This document shows positions 26,702 to 35,458 of a stretch of 64,000 bases of DNA, piece after piece. The stretch is from Clostridiales bacterium (GTDB lineage: Bacteria > Bacillota > Clostridia > TANB77 > CAG-508), in the NCBI GenBank assembly GCA_019417465.1, contig DXVF01000010.1:16476-80475 (forward strand), written 5' to 3'. The notes beneath the pieces were generated by a model. It saw only the letters and a program-made list of their open reading frames with translations. It searched no databases and was not told the DNA's origin. Each line of letters opens with the position of its first letter. Positions within the stretch are counted from its first letter, which is position 1. Position numbers and translations under genes: made by a program.

Positions 26702-27340
26702 TTAATCTATTTGTTCTAAATTAATCAATTCATTTTTTCTAAAGGTTAATTTTAATAAACAGGGTGATTTTATGTTTAATATTGTTTTTTCGTTATAGAC
26801 AAGTTTAACATTTTCATTTACTGTACACCAATTTAATAAAAAAAACTTTATTGAACCTCCATGACTAATTACTGCAATTCTTTTCCCTTCATATTCTTTA
26901 AGTATCTTGTCAAAAAATTTATTCATTCTTTCTCTAGTTTGCTCTGCACTTTCTCCATCAGATGTTCTAAATGTTCTATCTAAAAGTTGCTCTTGTGAAG
27001 GATCTCTTGTAGTTTTATCCTTCATAAATTCTCCTAATTCTTTTAAATTTCCTAATTTTCTTTCGCTTAAATTATTGTCTAAATTAAAAGGTAAATCATT
27101 TACATTTGCAATATATTTTGCTGTTGCTTTAGCTCTAGTATAACTACTTGACCATATTACATCTAGATTTTGTAATTCTTCATTCTCACTTAATCTTTTG
27201 GCTTGTTCTTCCCCTTCAACAGATAATATCTCTTTTTCATTAATCAATTGTGAATCTTCACTTGTATTTCTTATTCCATTTTCGTCAACAGTTTCTGCAT
27301 GTCTTACTAAATATATTATTGTTTCTCTCATTTTATTCAA
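26702..27340 (-). CDS. histidine phosphatase family protein
   Basis: A 212-residue protein of the phosphoglycerate mutase superfamily. The catalytic RHAET motif (IYLVRHAETVDENG) is near residue 15 and the second histidine is in VISHGGSIKFF near 160; the acid residue fits GNLKELGEF. It may hydrolyse a phosphorylated metabolite. It is adjacent to the recombinase and within the putative repeat-bounded segment. Confidence 0.85.
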   Translation of the reverse strand: MNKMRETIIYLVRHAETVDENGIRNTSEDSQLINEKEILSVEGEEQAKRLSENEELQNLDVIWSSSYTRAKATAKYIANVNDLPFNLDNNLSERKLGNLKELGEFMKDKTTRDPSQEQLLDRTFRTSDGESAEQTRERMNKFFDKILKEYEGKRIAVISHGGSIKFFLLNWCTVNENVKLVYNEKTILNIKSPCLLKLTFRKNELINLEQID

Positions 27341-27421
27341 GCCTCCTTTTTGTTTTTTATTATAACAATATAATAAATATATTACAATCTTTTTTATTAA
27401 AATTTCTCTTCTTACGAAATT

Positions 27422-28674
27422 TTAATAATTTATAACTTCATATATAATATCTGTTTGTATTATTTTTTCCAATATATTATTTGCCTCTTTTCTTGTCTTC
27501 TCCGAACTTGTTATATAATAATTTTCAGTAGTTTCGATTCTACTATGTCCTAAAATGTCTGCTACATCTTTAATTTCTACTCCTTTTCTTAAAATTTGAG
27601 TAGCATAGCTTCCTCTCAAATCATAAAATCTACAATTTTTTATTCCAAGTTCATTATGAATTATTTTAAACGGATACTTTATAATATCTGTTCCTACGTA
27701 TAATCCATTATTTTTGGTAAATACCATCTCTACGCTGTTTAAGTTCTTATGTTTACTTTCAATTATTTTATATTCATTTACTTTTCCATATTTATTCTTA
27801 ATAGGATCTAATTCATATCTTTTATACTGCTTACCATATTTCTTCTTTAATAATTTTTGTCTTTCTTTATACTTAACTAATATTTTATATAAGGTATCAC
27901 ATATAAAAACCTCTCTACAACTTCCATTCGTTTTAGCTGTTCCTAAAAACCATCTTCCTTTATCATCTTTTATTTTGGAATATGCAGTTTTATTTATTTT
28001 TATAATTTTGTTTTCCAAATCAATATCATTCCAGGTTAATGCAAACACTTCTCCTGTCCTCATTCCTGTGTAACAAGCTGTTAAAAAAGCACATATAAAT
28101 GTATTATTATTCTTAAATCTTAATAAAATTTTATCAATTTTTTCTTGCGAATAAATATGTTTTATACCGTTTTTTTTGTTTCAAATGAAAAAACTTTAGG
28201 AATTTGTAAATCAACTGCTGGATTATATTTCAAAAATCCAAAATGATTTGTTGCATCTCTAAAAGAACTTTTTATTACTTTTTGATAATTTCTTACTCCT
28301 TCTTTTGTTTTACATTTTTGAGCAATTTTCAATAATGTTTGATTTAACAAAAAAGGTGTTATATAACTCAATTTGTATTTTCCTATTTCTTCTTTTAATA
28401 CTTTAAATGTTTCCTTATATCTCTTTGCCGTCGAATATTTATAATTGATTTCAAAATATTCTTTCATCCAATAATCTAAATAGTCTGCATAGGACATTTG
28501 TGAATTTTGAATATTGCCACCGTTTATATATTCATCATATGCTTTCATTCCTGCCATTAAAGCTTCATTTTTTGTTTTAAATCCTGATTTACTAATATAT
28601 TTTCTTTTTCCATCAACTTTTGCTATCTCAAATTGATACTGATATACTTTACCACGTTTTCTAATATTTACCAT
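27422..28674 (-). pseudogene. tyrosine recombinase/integrase interrupted at an A8 run
   Basis: The N-terminal part (28162-28674) has an Arm-type DNA-binding domain (VDGKRKYISKSGFKTKNEA) and a SAM-like core domain. The C-terminal part continues in another frame to 27422 and holds the catalytic residues: TGMRTGEVFAL, then GHSRIETTENYY with the nucleophilic Tyr. The break is at eight A's (T8 at 28170-28177). A -1 shift there joins ETKK to NGIKHIYSQEK. No in-frame CGG is involved. It is either decayed or rescued by slippage on the A-run. Full length would be about 416 residues. Confidence 0.8.
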
Positions 28675-28711
28675 TTTTTACCTCCATTCTTCTATATTTT
28701 TGCACATTAAA

Positions 28712-28750
28712 AAAGGAATGTCAACACATCTTGTATGTCTACATTCCTTT
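28712..28750 (-). terminator. terminator downstream of secA
   Basis: AAAGGAATGT and ACATTCCTTT form a 10-bp stem around a 19-base loop about 100 bp beyond the secA stop; TTTTTT follows on the minus strand. Confidence 0.65.
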
Positions 28751-28792
28751 ATTTTCAATACTTTTTGTTCGCAAATTTATATTTTTGCTGAC

Positions 28793-28805
28793 AAAACGAA
28801 CTTAT
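28793..28805. repeat. 13-bp direct repeat, right copy
   Basis: AAAACGAACTTAT; see 26663. Lies between secA and its downstream hairpin. Confidence 0.45.
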
Positions 28806-28848
28806 TTTGCCAATTTATAGTTTCTAAAAATCTTGTGTAAGCCACTGT

Positions 28849-31611
28849 TTATGCGTTTTTTCCACAACAATTCTTATATTTTTTGCCCGAACCACATGGA
28901 CATGGGTCATTTCTTCCGATTTTTGGTCCTTGATTAACAACTGTTTTATTCATTCCGCCTTCTTTTTCTGAAAGGTTTCCATCTACTAGATTAATTGCTG
29001 TATCTTCTAAGCTTGCATTTGTAATTTGAGCTGACTCAGTTCTTGTTATTCCTTCTTTCTTTTGGATATGTAATAAAATCTTTGATACTTCGTTTTTGAT
29101 ATCCTCAACCATTTCATCAAACATATCAAAACCTTCTATTCTATATTGAACAACAGGATCTTTTTGGCCATATGCACGAAGACCAATACCATTTTTTAAT
29201 TCGTCCATATTATCGATATGATCCATCCATTTTTGGTCTACTACTTTTAACATTACAACTCTTTCAAGTTCTCTTAAATCTTCTTCACCAAATTCTTTTT
29301 CTTTTGATTCGTATATATTATTAACTTTTTCTTTTAATTCGTTTATTATATTCTCTGGGTTTATTTTTTCTTGTTTCAAAGAATCTAATTCATCAATGCC
29401 GAAGGACATCTTAATATCTTGCATAAATGCTTCTTTGTTTACATTTTCTACATCTGATGTATATACTGCTACTAAGCTTTCTATAGAAGAATCCATCATT
29501 TTTAGGATGTTTTCTTTTAAATTTTCCCCATCTAGAACTTCTCTTCTTTGTTTGTATATGATTTCTCTTTGTGTGTTCATAACATCATCATATTGAAGTA
29601 CATGTTTTCTTATACTAAAGTTTCTATCTTCTACTTTCCTTTGAGCAGATTCTACAGCATTTGATATAATTCTTGATTCGATTGGCATATCTTCATCTGC
29701 ACCTAAAGTATTATATACTTTTGAGATTGCATTTCCACCAAATATTTTCATTAAATCATCATCTAATCCAATATAGAATCTAGATTCTCCAGGATCTCCT
29801 TGACGTCCACTACGTCCACGAAGCTGATTATCAATTCTTCTTGATTCATGTCTTTCTGTACCAATAATTTTTAAACCGCCTGCTTCAATTACTTTTTGTT
29901 TTTCTTCTTTTATTTGTTCATCATATTTCTTTTCTAATTCTCTAAATTTGGCTCTTGCATCTAATATTTCTTTATCATCTGTTTCGTTAAAAGCTGTAGC
30001 TTGTTCTATTTGCTCTTTAGAGTAATTCAATTTTCTCATTTCTTGTTTTGCTAAATATTCACTATTTCCTCCAAGCATAATATCTGTACCACGACCAGCC
30101 ATGTTTGTAGCAATTGTTACTGCACCTGGTTTACCTGCTTGTGCTACAATTTCTGCTTCTTTTTCATGATATTTAGCATTTAATACAACATGAGGTATAC
30201 CCTCTTTGTTTAATAAATTGCTTAATTTTTCAGATTTGCTAATAGATACTGTACCTACTAGAACTGGTTGCCCTTTTTCATGGCTTGCCTTTATATCTTT
30301 TATAACAGCTCTAAATTTAGCATCTTCATTTTTGTATACAATATCGGAATTATCTTTTCTTATCATTGGTTTATTTGTTGGTATTTCTATAACATCTAAT
30401 TTATATATTTCTTGGAACTCGTTTTCTTCTGTCATAGCAGTACCAGTCATACCAGATAATTTTCCATACATTCTAAAGTAGTTTTGGAATGTAATTGTTG
30501 CTAAAGTTTTAGATTCGTCTGCAATTTTAACTTTTTCTTTTGCTTCAATTGCTTGATGTAATCCGTTGTTATATCTTCTTCCATACATAATTCTTCCTGT
30601 AAATTCGTCTACAATTAGAACTTCTCCATCTTTTACGATATAGTCAACGTCTTTTTTCATAATTCCATATGCTCTTAATGCTTGATTTACATTATGAACT
30701 AATTCTGAGTTATCTAAATCGTTAAAATTAGATATTCCAAATTCTTGTTCAGCTTTTTTTATACCTTTTTGTGTAAGAGTTGCAGATTTTGCTTTCAAAT
30801 CTACTATATAATCAAATTTTTCATTATCTTCTGCTTGTTCATAATCTTTTACATCTTCTTCTACAATTATTTTTGGAGTTAATTTTCTAACAAAACTATC
30901 TGCTTTTTTATATAAATTTGAAGATGCACTTGCTCTACCAGAAATAATAAGTGGAGTACGAGCTTCATCAACTAAAATACTATCAATCTCGTCTACGATT
31001 GCATATGATAATTTTCTTTGTACTAATTGATTTTTGTAAATAACCATGTTGTCTCTTAAGTAATCAAATCCAAATTCATTATTTGTTCCATATGTAATAT
31101 CACAATTATATGCTTCTTGTTTTTCTTTTGGATTCATTCCATTTATGATAAGACCAACTGTTAGTCCTAAAAATCTATATACTTTACCCATCCATTCGCT
31201 ATCTCTTTTAGCTAGGTAATCGTTTACTGTAATTACATGAACGCCTTCTCCTGTTAATGCATTTAAATATGCTGGAAGTGTTGCAACTAAAGTTTTTCCT
31301 TCACCAGTTTTCATTTCTGCAATTCTACCTTGGTGCAAAATAATACCACCTATTAATTGAACATCGAAATGTCTTAATCCTAAAACTCTTTTAGATGCTT
31401 CTCTTACTACTGCAAAGCTTTCTGGTAATATATCATCTAAAGTTTTTCCTTCTGCAAGCTTTGCTTTGAATTCTGATGTCTTGTTTTTTAATTCATCATC
31501 AGATAATTTACTTATGGATTCTTCTAATTCATTGATGCTTGCTACTATTGGCATAACTCTCTTAACTTCTTTTTCACTATAAGATTTAAATACTTTGCTA
31601 AATATACCCAT
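28849..31611 (-). CDS. secA: preprotein translocase ATPase SecA
   Basis: A complete 920-residue SecA, the motor that drives protein export through SecYEG. DEAD motor with Walker A (MKTGEGKTLVATL) near 100, VDEIDSILVDEA Walker B, preprotein cross-linking domain about 225-370, second motor domain with TNMAGRGTDI, helical wing/scaffold domains, and a C-terminal SEC-C zinc motif (RNDPCPCGSGKKYKNCCG). ATG with GGGAGAA RBS. All CGG triplets inside its 2.76 kb are out of frame, so it has no frameshift. Confidence 0.98.
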   Translation of the reverse strand: MGIFSKVFKSYSEKEVKRVMPIVASINELEESISKLSDDELKNKTSEFKAKLAEGKTLDDILPESFAVVREASKRVLGLRHFDVQLIGGIILHQGRIAEMKTGEGKTLVATLPAYLNALTGEGVHVITVNDYLAKRDSEWMGKVYRFLGLTVGLIINGMNPKEKQEAYNCDITYGTNNEFGFDYLRDNMVIYKNQLVQRKLSYAIVDEIDSILVDEARTPLIISGRASASSNLYKKADSFVRKLTPKIIVEEDVKDYEQAEDNEKFDYIVDLKAKSATLTQKGIKKAEQEFGISNFNDLDNSELVHNVNQALRAYGIMKKDVDYIVKDGEVLIVDEFTGRIMYGRRYNNGLHQAIEAKEKVKIADESKTLATITFQNYFRMYGKLSGMTGTAMTEENEFQEIYKLDVIEIPTNKPMIRKDNSDIVYKNEDAKFRAVIKDIKASHEKGQPVLVGTVSISKSEKLSNLLNKEGIPHVVLNAKYHEKEAEIVAQAGKPGAVTIATNMAGRGTDIMLGGNSEYLAKQEMRKLNYSKEQIEQATAFNETDDKEILDARAKFRELEKKYDEQIKEEKQKVIEAGGLKIIGTERHESRRIDNQLRGRSGRQGDPGESRFYIGLDDDLMKIFGGNAISKVYNTLGADEDMPIESRIISNAVESAQRKVEDRNFSIRKHVLQYDDVMNTQREIIYKQRREVLDGENLKENILKMMDSSIESLVAVYTSDVENVNKEAFMQDIKMSFGIDELDSLKQEKINPENIINELKEKVNNIYESKEKEFGEEDLRELERVVMLKVVDQKWMDHIDNMDELKNGIGLRAYGQKDPVVQYRIEGFDMFDEMVEDIKNEVSKILLHIQKKEGITRTESAQITNASLEDTAINLVDGNLSEKEGGMNKTVVNQGPKIGRNDPCPCGSGKKYKNCCGKNA

Positions 31612-32019
31612 TTATTTTCTCCCTTTCTATCTTATGTAAATATGTATTTTATTACTTCCATAGTAATATACCACTCTTTATTATTTTTAGCAAGTAGAAA
31701 TTATTATAAATTTTACTAAGATATAACAAGTGATCTATCTATGGCGGTTGTAAATGAGCACTTTGAAGAACAATAGTGGGCTTTTTGAACATTTTTTCTG
31801 TTTAGAACATTTTAAAGCTTGCGTTTAATTGTTCGTGTGCCAATTTTTGATAAAAAATTGTGTACAATTATTTTTATATAATAGGAAAGTTCTATTATAG
31901 AGTAAAATTTAACTAACATGTCTTTCCTATTATATAAAAATATATGGCATATATTTCTTATTTTAGAATATTATTTATTAATATACTTGCTTAGTAACTA
32001 AGAGAAAGAGGGTTTTTCT
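31612..32019. other. gap with a 20-bp inverted repeat
   Basis: About 400 bp with no supported gene between divergent secA and the membrane protein at 32020. It holds a hairpin CAATTTTT-GATA-AAAAATTG near 31850 and a 20-bp perfect inverted repeat (31870-31889 with 31922-31941; core TATATAATAGGAAAG) separated by 32 bases. The latter could be a regulatory or terminator structure. Confidence 0.6.
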
Positions 32020-32568
32020 ATGTTTATATATAATTTTAAACTTAATGGTAATAAGTTAATTAAAAATTTTTTTATTTTTTTACTTATTATAGTACTTATT
32101 ATATGTGGAGTTATAGTTTATAAGATTTTTGGATCAAATATTCGAACTTCCAAAGTTAATGATAAATTAAACTCTGGAAAAATCAATGAATTAAACAGTA
32201 GAAATTATACAAATATACTAAATGAAGTTCATAATAATTTAAGTTTATATACAGGTCAAAAGATTAAATTTACTGGCTTTGTTTATAGAGTTTATGATTT
32301 CTCAGAAGAACAATTTGTTTTAGGAAGAAATATGGTTATTAGTTCAGATTTTCAAACTGTCGTAGTTGGTTTTTTATGCCATAGTAATTTGTCTAAAAAT
32401 TTTGCAGATAATACTTGGATAGAAATAGAAGGTGAAATTACAAAAGGTAATTATCATGGAGAAATACCTGTTATTGAAGTTACAAAAATAAAACAGATAG
32501 ATAAACCAAATGACGAATATGTTTATCCACCTGACGACTCATATATTCCTACTTCTAGTATATTATAA
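32020..32568 (+). CDS. membrane-anchored OB-fold protein (TIGR03943/YcgQ C-terminal-like)
   Basis: A 182-residue protein with one N-terminal membrane helix (about 15-38) and an extracytoplasmic domain. The stretch GQKIKFTGFVYRVYD followed by VLGRNMVISSDFQ and GFLCHS matches the OB-like domain at the end of TIGR03943/YcgQ proteins, although the usual CCAAD cysteines are missing. RBS AGAGGG. Function unknown. Confidence 0.65.
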   Translation: MFIYNFKLNGNKLIKNFFIFLLIIVLIICGVIVYKIFGSNIRTSKVNDKLNSGKINELNSRNYTNILNEVHNNLSLYTGQKIKFTGFVYRVYDFSEEQFVLGRNMVISSDFQTVVVGFLCHSNLSKNFADNTWIEIEGEITKGNYHGEIPVIEVTKIKQIDKPNDEYVYPPDDSYIPTSSIL

Positions 32569-32662
32569 CCTGCTAGGCGACTTCAGAATTTATGGGCAAA
32601 ATTCTATATAGCATTTTTCATTAAGCAATCTTTTTGCCCTGAATCCTCTGCTCCTTGCTTGG

Positions 32663-33761
32663 TCACTCTCTATCAAATATTGATTTCATTATTCCTTTAT
32701 CAATCAAAGTAGAAAAAATATTTTTTAATACTATTAAAATAATTGGTCCTATAAGCATTCCTAAAATTCCTATAAATTTAAATCCTGTATACATAGCAAT
32801 CAAAGTAAATATTGGATGAATTCCAATTTGTTTACTAACTATCTTTGGTTCTATTAGTTGTCTTACAATACTCATAACTGCCCATAGCCCTAAAATTGAT
32901 AAGCTAAGTGTAAAATCTCCATTACAAGCTGTTATTATTGCCCAAGGTAGCATTACTGTTCCAGAGCCAAATATAGGAAGCGCATCTACAAAACCTATTC
33001 CTAATGCAGCCATTAATGGATATTGTACATTTAATCCTATAAAATTGAATATATATAAACCTATTAATGAAATTATAAATGAGATTAATATTAGAATTGA
33101 TTCTGCTTTCAAATAACAGCCTAATGCTTTGGCAATTTCTCTTATATGTTTTATCAACCTTTTTACCCATGTTTCAGGTAAATGATGTTCTAACTGATCT
33201 AACATATATATTTTATCTGTACAAATAAAATATAGTGATAATACACAAATTACAATATAAAAACCAATTGTTGGTAGTGAAGTTAATGTATTTACTACTT
33301 TAGTTAGCCCTGTCTTTAACCAAGTAGATAATGTACCTAAAAAGTCTCCTGCCCCATTTTGTATTATATTTTGTATTTCCTCTGGTATTTGTATTTTGTT
33401 AAATTCTGGTCTAGAAATTAAATTTTGAATTTGTGCATATATTTTTTCAAAATATCCATTAAGTCCTGTTAGCATATTTGATGCCTCTTGAATTAATGTG
33501 GTTACTCCCCAGACTATAAGTCCAGTTATTATACCAATTACTATTACAAAAACAATTATAGCGCTTGTCCTTCTTTTTAATTTAAATTTTTTCATTAGAA
33601 AACGTATTACTGGTTCTATTAGCATAGAAAGTACGAATGCAACTAAAAAAGGCATATAAAATATTGCTAGTTTAAAACCTAAATATACACCGAATTATCA
33701 TTATTATTAAAATAAACAATTTCCTTAAGACTTTTGTCCAATAATTTATATCTACAACCAT
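32663..33761 (-). CDS. AI-2E family transporter, start restored by +1 shift at CGG
   Basis: The long ORF begins MPFLVAF at 33655 without an RBS. Upstream, ATG 33761 (RBS GAGGTATT) opens 23 codons reading VVDINYWTKVLRKLFILIIM to ATT-CGG-T (33690-33692), and in that frame stops at once. Skipping the C gives IIGVYLGFKLAIFYMPFLVAF, joining smoothly to the main frame. The result is 365 residues with about eight membrane helices and the GIPPxxG-like loop of YdiK/YtvI permeases. The restored first helix is needed for the family topology. Function: membrane transport of unknown substrate. Confidence 0.9.
33690..33692 (-). other. CGG +1 frameshift site, AI-2E permease
   Basis: Context ATA-ATT-CGG-T. 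Skipping C gives Gly (GGT) and continues the first membrane helix; in-frame reading hits TAA five codons later. Confidence 0.9.
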
Positions 33762-33830
33762 ATGTAATACCTCTATAATATATTTTATGTTATTTAAATA
33801 ATTTTATTCCAACAATTTCTGACTCATAGG

Positions 33831-33889
33831 CAAGGACGAAGAATTTTGGTCTAGCATTTTTTAAAGTGTCCCCAATTTCTTCGTCCTTG
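33831..33889. repeat. 13-bp inverted repeat between genes
   Basis: CAAGGACGAAGAA (33831-33843) and TTCTTCGTCCTTG (33877-33889) with a 33-base loop containing GTGTCCCC. It lies downstream of the CBS gene and upstream of the AI-2E gene and may be a terminator or a relative of the GGACAAGG palindromes at 37180. Confidence 0.65.
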
Positions 33890-33915
33890 TCACTTTCTTT
33901 GTGTCAAATGTTTAA

Positions 33916-34362
33916 TTACTCTGCATTTTTAGTTTTACAGTCACATATATTTTCTAAAGTATCACATATTCCTTCTGTACTTATCTGTTCGTTTTGAGCT
34001 AAATCGCCTAATGTTAAAATTCCTATAATCTTGTTGTTTTCTATTACTGGTAATCTTCTAATTGCATTCTGAGACATTAAGTTTTCAGCTTCTTTAACAT
34101 CTGCATTTGCATCACAGCAACATACATTAGAAGTCATGATATCACTAACAGGAATTGTTTTGCAATCTTTATCACATGCTACTGCACGCAAAATAACATC
34201 CCTATCTGTAACAACACCTACTACATTTTTAGAGTCATCACATACAGGAACACATCCAATATGACTATTACTCATTAATTTTGCACAGTCACATACTGTA
34301 GTATTAGGAGTAACAAATTTTACATCATTACACATACAATCTTTTACTTTCATAATATCCAT
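33916..34362 (-). CDS. CBS-domain pair protein
   Basis: A 148-residue protein with two CBS domains (about 8-60 and 72-125): VVTDRDVILRAV closes the first and RRLPVIENNKIIGILTLGDLA the second. CBS pairs bind adenine nucleotides. It is rich in cysteine (CCCDAN in the linker and CDTLENICDCKTK at the end), which could mean metal binding. Standalone gene. Confidence 0.88.
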   Translation of the reverse strand: MDIMKVKDCMCNDVKFVTPNTTVCDCAKLMSNSHIGCVPVCDDSKNVVGVVTDRDVILRAVACDKDCKTIPVSDIMTSNVCCCDANADVKEAENLMSQNAIRRLPVIENNKIIGILTLGDLAQNEQISTEGICDTLENICDCKTKNAE

Positions 34363-34530
34363 ACCTACCTTTTTAAAATTTTAAAATTCAAAAATGATTT
34401 ACGTTTTGGGCTTGATTTTTTATTTTTAAATTATAGAATATAACAATAGCGGGCATAATTTAAATTTTTGACCTTTTATAGAATATTCTAATAATTTAAA
34501 AATCATATTATTATTTTTTGCAAATAAGAA

Positions 34531-34568
34531 AAAGATATGCACGTTATATTTTGCATATCTTGTATTTT
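34531..34568. terminator. terminator hairpin between CBS and Pro-rich genes
   Basis: AAGATATGCA and TGCATATCTT with a 10-base loop, followed by TGTATTTTTT on the plus strand. It sits just after the stop of the minus-strand Pro-rich gene, so it likely ends that transcript too. Confidence 0.6.
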
Positions 34569-34569
34569 T

Positions 34570-35196
34570 TTAAAAATTTAAATAATCGTTGTATTCAAAG
34601 TCACGCATACCTGGTCTTGGTCTTGGAAATGGTGGTCTCATTGGAGGCCTTGGTTCTGGAAATGGCGGTCTTACTGGTGGTCTACCTGGAAAAAATCCTC
34701 CTCCTAATAATTGATTTAGAATTAAAATTCTAATTAAATCTCTTAATAAAGGATTATTCGGCCTACGCTCTCGTGATTCTTGAAGATTTCTATTTTCTCC
34801 ACTTTCTTGTAATTTAGAATCTTTTACTTCTCTATTTTCAGTTTGCTTTTGAGTTACTGTTTTAGAATTACTTAATTCTCTTGTTTCTATATTTACATTT
34901 ACTATATTTATTTCGTCCGCTTCTATATTGTTATATATTTCCATTGTCATTTGTTCTACTAATTCGTTTGTTATAGGTCTTGTATTATTCTGACAAATTT
35001 TACATACCATTGGATTAATAATCTTATAAATGTCTGGATATAAGTCTTCTATGTTATCTTGCATCATTCTGTAATTGTTATTATATGTAGGTGTAGAATA
35101 ATAACTTTGTTCATAATTTTCGTTATATGAATTTAGATTATTCCTATTATATCCAAGAACATTTTTCATATAATCTTCGTACTCATTATAATACAT
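34570..35196 (-). CDS. Pro/Arg-rich C-terminal protein, possibly spore coat-related
   Basis: The start is set at ATG 35196 (RBS AGGAGG), giving 208 residues. The N-terminal 60 residues are rich in Tyr and Asn (MYYNEYEDYMKNVLGYNRNN). A middle segment with MVCKICQNN and EQMTMEIYNN follows. The C-terminus is a PRPPMRPPFPRPRPG low-complexity tail. Such Tyr/Asn-rich and Pro-rich composition is common in spore coat proteins of sporeformers, but no family is recognised, so this is only a suggestion. Confidence 0.6.
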   Translation of the reverse strand: MYYNEYEDYMKNVLGYNRNNLNSYNENYEQSYYSTPTYNNNYRMMQDNIEDLYPDIYKIINPMVCKICQNNTRPITNELVEQMTMEIYNNIEADEINIVNVNIETRELSNSKTVTQKQTENREVKDSKLQESGENRNLQESRERRPNNPLLRDLIRILILNQLLGGGFFPGRPPVRPPFPEPRPPMRPPFPRPRPGMRDFEYNDYLNF

Positions 35197-35422
35197 ATTA
35201 TTACCTCCTGATTTTATATTATGCTTTATATTATGCATTTTGTAGCATATATGTTACAATTTTTTAACAATTTATGTTATATTTGATTGTAAAAGTAACA
35301 ATAATTCGTACATTAATAACTATTTTACTAGATACTCTATCAATTGTTATTGATAGAGATTTACTTAAGAAATTTTATCTACAAAGATTAACGAAATAAT
35401 ATATATATTCTTTATTTAGAAA

Positions 35423-35451
35423 ATTGCTACCTATAAAATATAGGTAGCAAT
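35423..35451 (-). terminator. terminator of murD
   Basis: ATTGCTACCTA and TAGGTAGCAAT, 11-bp stem, 8 bp beyond the murD stop, followed on the minus strand by TTTTC. Confidence 0.75.
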
Positions 35452-35458
35452 CTGTTTT

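Noticed and set aside
28141..28180. CGG shift as cause of the integrase break
   Set aside because: The CGG there is out of frame in both readings (ACG GTA or AAC GGT); the break needs -1, not +1, and lies in an A8 run.
16880..28900. Genomic island inserted in the secA 3' end, with the SEC-C remnant at 16880 as the duplicated attachment end
   Set aside because: The two SEC-C coding stretches are similar in protein but clearly diverged in DNA; a recent att duplication should be nearly identical.
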